Assembly (NCBI RefSeq): GCF_900116205.1
Contig: NZ_FOZS01000001.1
Span: forward strand, 992,001 to 1,056,000
Length of the DNA stretch: 64,000 nucleotides
DNA from: Halostagnicola kamekurae
GTDB taxonomy: Archaea; Halobacteriota; Halobacteria; Halobacteriales; Natrialbaceae
Reading direction: 5' to 3'
Part shown: in pieces, positions 60,174 to 64,000 of the stretch
Numbering within the stretch: position 1 is the first letter of the stretch
Layout: each line of letters starts with the position of its first letter
Notes under the pieces: model-generated
What the model was told of the DNA's origin: nothing
Databases searched by the model: none
What the model saw: only the letters and a program-made list of their open reading frames with translations
Position numbers and translations under genes: made by a program

Positions 60174-61169
60174 TCAGGGACTCGGTGCTGCCTTCTGTAG
60201 CGCCGTCTCCGCGATGTTGCCGCCGTAGTCGGCGCTTCTCGAGAGCGAGTCGACGATCAGCCCGAGCGACTGGGCCTGCATGGGCTCTAGGTCCCGAAGC
60301 ATGTCGTCGATCGTTCGTGTGTGTTCGTCGATCTCGAGAATCCGTTCGCGGGCGGCGTGTCCGAGCCGGTTCGCCTCGTCGCTGTCGTCGGCGAACAGCG
60401 CGTCGAGGGACTTCTCGAGCACGTCGAAGGCGTCTTCGCGAAGCGCGACGAGCGCGTCCGCGACCTCCTCCGGGATCTCCTCGAGTTTGAGTGCGAGCTG
60501 ACTGATTTTGACCGCGTGGTCCGCGACCCGCTCGAGTTGGCGGGCGCTCGAGTGGTAGTCGAAACAATCCTCTCGGGGGACGCCGAGTTCCTCGGCCGAT
60601 CGAGGCGAGCGCAGTGTCGCGCGGAAAATTCGGGAGACGACGAGCCACAGCCGGTCGACATCGTCGTCGCGCTCGATCACGTCCCGTGCGATGTCGTCGT
60701 CGTTCTCGACGAGCGCGGTGATAGCGTCCTCGAGCATCGACGAGGCGATCAGGCGCATGCGAGTCACGGCGTTGACGATCGAAAGCTCCGAAGAATCGAG
60801 CAGGTCCTGTATCACGACGCTGTCGGTCGTCTCCTCGAGGACCTCGACGCCGACGAGGCTCTGGGTCGCGTTCCGAATCGCGCGGCGCTGGTCGGTCGTG
60901 ATCCGGTTCGCCTCGAGGCGGATCAGGTCGAAGCCGCTGACGTACATCGTCATGACGGCTCGGGTCAGTCGGTCGTCCTCGAGACTCGAGACGTCGAGGG
61001 TCCCCTCCTGTCTATCGACGTCGCTTTGGGGCGTCAAAAGCAGCGAATCGTCCTCGGGGTAGAACTCGACGGTCGTCCCGGCGCTGACCTGGTTGTCGGT
61101 CGCCCAGGATTTCGGCAGCGATACCGTGTACGTCGATCCGCCCGTGACCTGGACTTTTCGCGTCTCCAT
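60174..61169 (-). CDS. phoU: PhoU family phosphate regulator with N-terminal AbrB domain
   Basis: A 331-residue protein. Residues 1-~50 form an AbrB/SpoVT hairpin (METRKVQVTGGSTYTVSLPKSWATDN), and residues ~75-325 form two PhoU helical bundles with the conserved E/D-x-x-x-D repeats, for example FDYHSSARQLERVADHAVKISQLAL and LSRSADYGGNIAETAL. This layout is common in archaea for phosphate-signalling regulators; whether it binds DNA or a transporter is open. Start at 61169; an upstream in-frame ATG at 61196 would put the promoter inside the gene. A repeat-rich promoter precedes it. Confidence 0.93.
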   Translation of the reverse strand: METRKVQVTGGSTYTVSLPKSWATDNQVSAGTTVEFYPEDDSLLLTPQSDVDRQEGTLDVSSLEDDRLTRAVMTMYVSGFDLIRLEANRITTDQRRAIRNATQSLVGVEVLEETTDSVVIQDLLDSSELSIVNAVTRMRLIASSMLEDAITALVENDDDIARDVIERDDDVDRLWLVVSRIFRATLRSPRSAEELGVPREDCFDYHSSARQLERVADHAVKISQLALKLEEIPEEVADALVALREDAFDVLEKSLDALFADDSDEANRLGHAARERILEIDEHTRTIDDMLRDLEPMQAQSLGLIVDSLSRSADYGGNIAETALQKAAPSP

Positions 61170-61197
61170 GTGCAGAGGTTGCGGACATGAGACCATA

Positions 61198-61232
61198 AAT
61201 CTATTCTAATCTATAAATCTAATTTCAATCTA
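61198..61232 (-). promoter_or_regulatory. phoU promoter with four AATCTA repeats
   Basis: AATCTA occurs on the plus strand at 61198, 61208, 61216 and 61227, spaced 8-11 bases, the first overlapping the TATA box GATTTATGG of phoU (minus strand, about 61193-61201). The transcript would start close to the ATG at 61169, and repeats two to four lie just upstream of the TATA box, where an activator would bind. A phosphate-response site is the obvious guess, untested. Confidence 0.5.
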
Positions 61233-61389
61233 TAGAGGGCGCCACTATTCGGAGATAGAGCCCTACTCCCGACCGTATTCGGATCGTTCAGATCGGTTTT
61301 CGAGAGTAATAAGTAGCTACTCAGTTACGAACGACGATCTATATATCTCTGGCCTAACGGAAACTCCTCTCTACCCAGTGAAGACGAGT

Positions 61390-61878
61390 TCACTCCGTCA
61401 GCGTGACGCCGTCGTCGGCCGCGTTTCGGAGTGCATCCGAGCGCCCGTGGCTTCCGGGAGCGAGTGCGACCGTCCGAATGCCGGCCGTCCCAGCGTACTC
61501 GAGCACCGGTTTGAAGTCCGTATCGCGCGAGGCGATGACGAGGACGTCGACCGGGTCGCCAGCGACGAACGCGGTCGCATCGACGGCCAGTTTGACGTCG
61601 ACGTCGCCGCTGGTGACCACGACCTCGTACCCTCGAGCCTCTGCGGCCTGGATCAACCCAGGCGTCGCGTGTTCGTCGAGGTAGAGCCGGGTGATCCCGA
61701 CGCGTCCGTACTCGAGCGCCGCGTCGCGAACGTCGTCGAGGTCGACATCGAACTCATCTCGCAGCACGTTCGGGCCGTCGACGAAGAGCCCGACGGTCGG
61801 CGACGATTCGTTCGCAGATTCAGGCGCGGGCTCCGACGAAGACTCGAGACGAGACCGAACGCGGTCGAAGACGGACAT
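61390..61878 (-). CDS. NYN-domain (PIN-like) putative ribonuclease
   Basis: A 162-residue protein. Residues about 25-160 form the NYN/LabA fold: VGLFVDGPNVLRDEF with D-G-x-N, the VKLAVDA strand, and VLVIASRDTDFKPVL with S-R-D-x-D, the acidic set that binds Mg2+ in this RNase family. The first 25 residues are a charged, Ser/Glu-rich region. Start is the ATG at 61878. Related haloarchaeal members are called TIGR00288; their RNA target is unknown. Convergent with phoU is not the case: both lie on the minus strand with phoU upstream-ended. Confidence 0.85.
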   Translation of the reverse strand: MSVFDRVRSRLESSSEPAPESANESSPTVGLFVDGPNVLRDEFDVDLDDVRDAALEYGRVGITRLYLDEHATPGLIQAAEARGYEVVVTSGDVDVKLAVDATAFVAGDPVDVLVIASRDTDFKPVLEYAGTAGIRTVALAPGSHGRSDALRNAADDGVTLTE

Positions 61879-62025
61879 AGATACTGCCTCGTAGTGGGGG
61901 TCTCGAAATAGGTGTGACGAAAGGGCCGCCGCCGGCACTAGGTCGGGTTCGTACCCGCAGCGGGCGGTGTATTCGCACGCGCGGCGACGAAAAGACATTA
62001 CTATCCCGGGGGTGTCCACACGACT

Positions 62026-63126
62026 ATGCCGCTACAGACGCCGCCACTGCGCGGGCTCCACGACGATACTGGAGCGAAGTTTACAGCGTTCGGCGGCTGG
62101 GACATGCCGGTCGAGTTCTCCTCGATCCGCGACGAACACGTCGCCGTCCGGACCGACGCCGGGAAGTTCGACGTCTCGCACATGGGCGAGATTCACGTCA
62201 CCGGCCCCGACTCGACCCGGCTCCTGCAGCGACTCACAACGAACGACGTGGCGGCGCTCGAAGTCGGAGACGCCCAGTACGCGGCCATCACCGACACCGA
62301 GGGGACGATCATCGACGATACGGTTATCTACCGGCTGCCCGACGAGGACGAAACGGCGACGTACCTGTTCGTTCCGAACGCGGGCACCGACGAGGCGATC
62401 CACGAGCGATGGATCACCCACCGAAACGAGTGGGACCTCGAGGCGACCGTGGACAACATGACCGACGAGTACGCGATGTTCGCGGTGCAGGGTCCGAACT
62501 CGGCCGAACTCGTCGACGCCGCCGCAGACGAGTCGATCGATGCTCTCTCGCGGTTCGATGCCAAGACGGTCACGATCGAGGGCGTCGAGTGCTGGGCGGG
62601 CCGAACGGGGTACACCGGCGAGGACGGGTTCGAGTTCGTCGTCCCGTGGAACGACGCCGAGTCGGTCTGGTCGGCGATCGACTGCCAGCCCTGCGGGCTG
62701 GGTGCACGCGACACGCTCCGGATCGAGGCCGGCTACCTCCTCGCGGGCCAGGAGTTCGACCGGGAGTCCAACCCGCGGACGCCATACGAGGCCGGCATCG
62801 GATTCGCCGTCGCGCTCGAGACCGAGTTCGTCGGCCGGGACGCCCTCGCGCAGGTCAACGAAACGGGCGTCGAGGAGACGCTGGTCGGCCTCAAGTTGAT
62901 GGACCGGGGCGTTCCGAGAAACGGCTACGATATCACGAACACCGACAGCCGCGTCGTCGGCGCGGTCACCAGCGGGACGATGAGCCCGACCCTCGAGTCT
63001 CCGATCGGACTCGGATACGTTCCGGTCGAGTACGCGGACCCGGGGACGACGCTGCGAGTGATGGTCCGCGGACAGTCAAAGAAAGCGCGGGTCGAAACGA
63101 CACCCTTCATCGAGACAGTACAATGA
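62026..63126 (+). CDS. gcvT: glycine cleavage system T protein (aminomethyltransferase)
   Basis: Transfers the methylene group from lipoyl-bound aminomethyl to tetrahydrofolate and frees ammonia. The 366-residue protein has the GcvT-type features: [44 protein letters not shown] and the [17 protein letters not shown] folate-binding block, and ends in the C-terminal barrel [17 protein letters not shown]. Its stop overlaps the gcvH start by four bases, so T and H proteins are coupled; the P protein is outside the window. Confidence 0.96.
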   Translation: MPLQTPPLRGLHDDTGAKFTAFGGWDMPVEFSSIRDEHVAVRTDAGKFDVSHMGEIHVTGPDSTRLLQRLTTNDVAALEVGDAQYAAITDTEGTIIDDTVIYRLPDEDETATYLFVPNAGTDEAIHERWITHRNEWDLEATVDNMTDEYAMFAVQGPNSAELVDAAADESIDALSRFDAKTVTIEGVECWAGRTGYTGEDGFEFVVPWNDAESVWSAIDCQPCGLGARDTLRIEAGYLLAGQEFDRESNPRTPYEAGIGFAVALETEFVGRDALAQVNETGVEETLVGLKLMDRGVPRNGYDITNTDSRVVGAVTSGTMSPTLESPIGLGYVPVEYADPGTTLRVMVRGQSKKARVETTPFIETVQ

Positions 63127-63506
63127 ACTTCGACATTCCAGCGGACAGACGGTACCAGGAATCACACGAATGGGCTCACGAGACGGACGGCCTCGTCCGA
63201 GTCGGTATCACCGACTTCGCGCAGGACGAGCTCGGCGACGTCGTCTTCGTCGAGCTTCCCGACGAGGGCGACGACGTCAGCCAGGACGAGGAGTTCGGCG
63301 TCGTCGAATCGATAAAAGCGGTTTCGGACCTGTATGCGCCGGTCAGCGGTGAGGTAGTCGCGGTCAACGACGACCTGTTCGACGCGCCGGAACTCGTCAA
63401 CGACGACCCGTTCGGCGACGGCTGGATGCTCGAGATCGAGCCCACGGACGCGGACGAACTCGAGTCGCTGCTCGCTGCCGACGAGTACGAAGACCAGATC
63501 GCGTGA
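63123..63506 (+). CDS. gcvH: glycine cleavage system H protein
   Basis: Lipoyl carrier of the glycine cleavage system; shuttles aminomethyl between P, T and L proteins. The 127-residue protein has the lipoylation loop [18 protein letters not shown], where the lysine of IKAVS takes the lipoyl group (about K62), followed by EVVAVNDDL and the [13 protein letters not shown] block. Start at 63123 gives [17 protein letters not shown], a complete H protein. Second gene of gcvT-gcvH. Confidence 0.96.
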   Translation: MNFDIPADRRYQESHEWAHETDGLVRVGITDFAQDELGDVVFVELPDEGDDVSQDEEFGVVESIKAVSDLYAPVSGEVVAVNDDLFDAPELVNDDPFGDGWMLEIEPTDADELESLLAADEYEDQIA

Positions 63507-63641
63507 GCGTCTCAACCGACGCGGGCGACTCGAGAACGGCTAGGTCGCCCAGAGCTGGCGATATTCGTCCATCACGGACGTGTTATACTGTGAGAAAGTA
63601 AGGAAAATTTACTTATACCCCTAACAACAATCGGGAGTCGT

Positions 63642-64000
63642 ATGCAACAGTGTCCCCGCCGTACGATTCTTGGTGGCATCGGTGCGACTATGGCCGCTAC
63701 CCTCACCGGATCGACGGTCGCCGCGCCGGACGGCGACCGCCCGAAGGCATCGACGACGACCGAATCCTCGTTCGACGACGTGCTCGCATACCTCCCAGCG
63801 TCCGTCGCCGAGGACTCGATGGGCGTGGCCGTCACGAACTACGAACGGATGCGCGAGGCCGACCAGCCGTACGGTCCGTCGCCGCCGATCAACACGGCAG
63901 AAATGGACGCCAGCAACGTGTCGAAAAGCGCCTTCGTCACGTCGTACACCGACGAGTACTCTCAACCGCTTACGGTTCTGTCCGGTGACATCGAACTGCC
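63642..64000 (+). CDS. exported protein, truncated by the window edge
   Basis: The frame opens at the ATG at 63642 with MQQCPRRTILGGIGATMAAT, a twin-arginine (Tat) signal with R-R-T-I-L and a hydrophobic core, ending near a VAAPDG cleavage area. About 119 codons lie in the window; the rest is missing. The visible mature part (SSFDDVLAYLPASVAEDSMG, then YGPSPPINTAEMD) matches no family I recognise. A TATA box ACTTATA lies about 25-30 bases before the start, which suggests a strong near-leaderless transcript. Confidence 0.7.
   Translation, partial: MQQCPRRTILGGIGATMAATLTGSTVAAPDGDRPKASTTTESSFDDVLAYLPASVAEDSMGVAVTNYERMREADQPYGPSPPINTAEMDASNVSKSAFVTSYTDEYSQPLTVLSGDIEL

Noticed and set aside
1-64000. 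CRISPR array, prophage or transposase
   Set aside because: I found no regularly spaced repeat-spacer series, no integrase or structural phage genes and no intact transposase; the tRNA ladder is the only hint of past integration.

Overview
The window is 64 kb of a haloarchaeal chromosome (class Halobacteria; the gene content fits the Natrialbales, but I cannot name a genus). The signs are high GC, acidic proteins rich in Asp and Glu, CTCGAG-rich coding sequence, near-leaderless genes with TATA boxes about 25-30 bases before the start, and marker genes such as PriS, GINS, TFS, RfcL, DacZ, archaeal CoaD, S8e and PhaRPEC. Almost every base is coding, with short gaps. There is no CRISPR array, no rRNA operon and no intact transposase. 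I place about 76 protein genes, one tRNA gene and one clear pseudogene.

Layout. 0-9 kb: RNA ligase RtcB with archease, an acetyltransferase, primase PriS with GINS, a peroxiredoxin, and CDC48 preceded by a small Hsp20-like gene. 9-18 kb: mixed metabolism (hydrolase, PanB, HAD, CMD), transcript-cleavage factor TFS, an orphan DNA methyltransferase, a TrkA-type regulator, a purine permease, glutaredoxin, a copper chaperone and a thiamine-binding protein. 18-21.5 kb: an AbrB/VapC toxin-antitoxin pair wedged directly before rfcL, with a decayed second copy upstream. 21.5-25.9 kb: bioF-bioD, a potassium channel, an AIR-synthase-like protein. 26-34.3 kb: an exported PQQ-propeller protein, an F420-type oxidoreductase with an SDR, a HAD phosphatase, a phosphotransferase, a winged-helix regulator and a DUF2891 protein. 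34-41.5 kb: Lhr helicase, an HtpX-like protease, Nnr-MoaC, a nitronate monooxygenase. 41.5-46.3 kb: a complete polyhydroxyalkanoate (PHA) locus, phaR-phaP-phaE-phaC, then phaB, with a divergent MaoC hydratase. 46.5-54.4 kb: a phosphohexomutase, a second VapB/VapC pair, pyrimidine salvage (cdd, udp), and dacZ-mscS (c-di-AMP synthesis beside a mechanosensitive channel). 54.4-64 kb: tRNA-Leu followed by a ladder of tRNA 3'-end copies, a one-repeat TFB-like protein, CoaD, malic enzyme, S8e, PhoU, a NYN protein, gcvT-gcvH and a truncated exported protein.

How the genes work together. PriS, GINS and RfcL are replisome parts; RtcB and archease form the tRNA-splicing ligase; TrkA, the K+ channel, DacZ and MscS are a potassium and osmotic-stress set; PhaB, PhaC, PhaE, PhaP, PhaR and MaoC together make, supply and coat PHA granules; cytidine deaminase and uridine phosphorylase salvage pyrimidines.

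Most interesting: (1) the tandem duplication around rfcL, where a 63-bp copy of the rfcL 5' end is preserved upstream of a functional-looking toxin-antitoxin pair; (2) a helix-hairpin-helix domain fused to the C-terminus of PHA synthase PhaC, which suggests granule-DNA contact; (3) the 22-base tRNA-Leu 3'-end repeated at 111-137-base spacing; (4) a PIN toxin with an inserted zinc ribbon and a strongly palindromic operator; (5) an orphan methyltransferase with an atypical catalytic motif in a sequence that looks poor in CTAG. Three small proteins below 60 residues are also called here.
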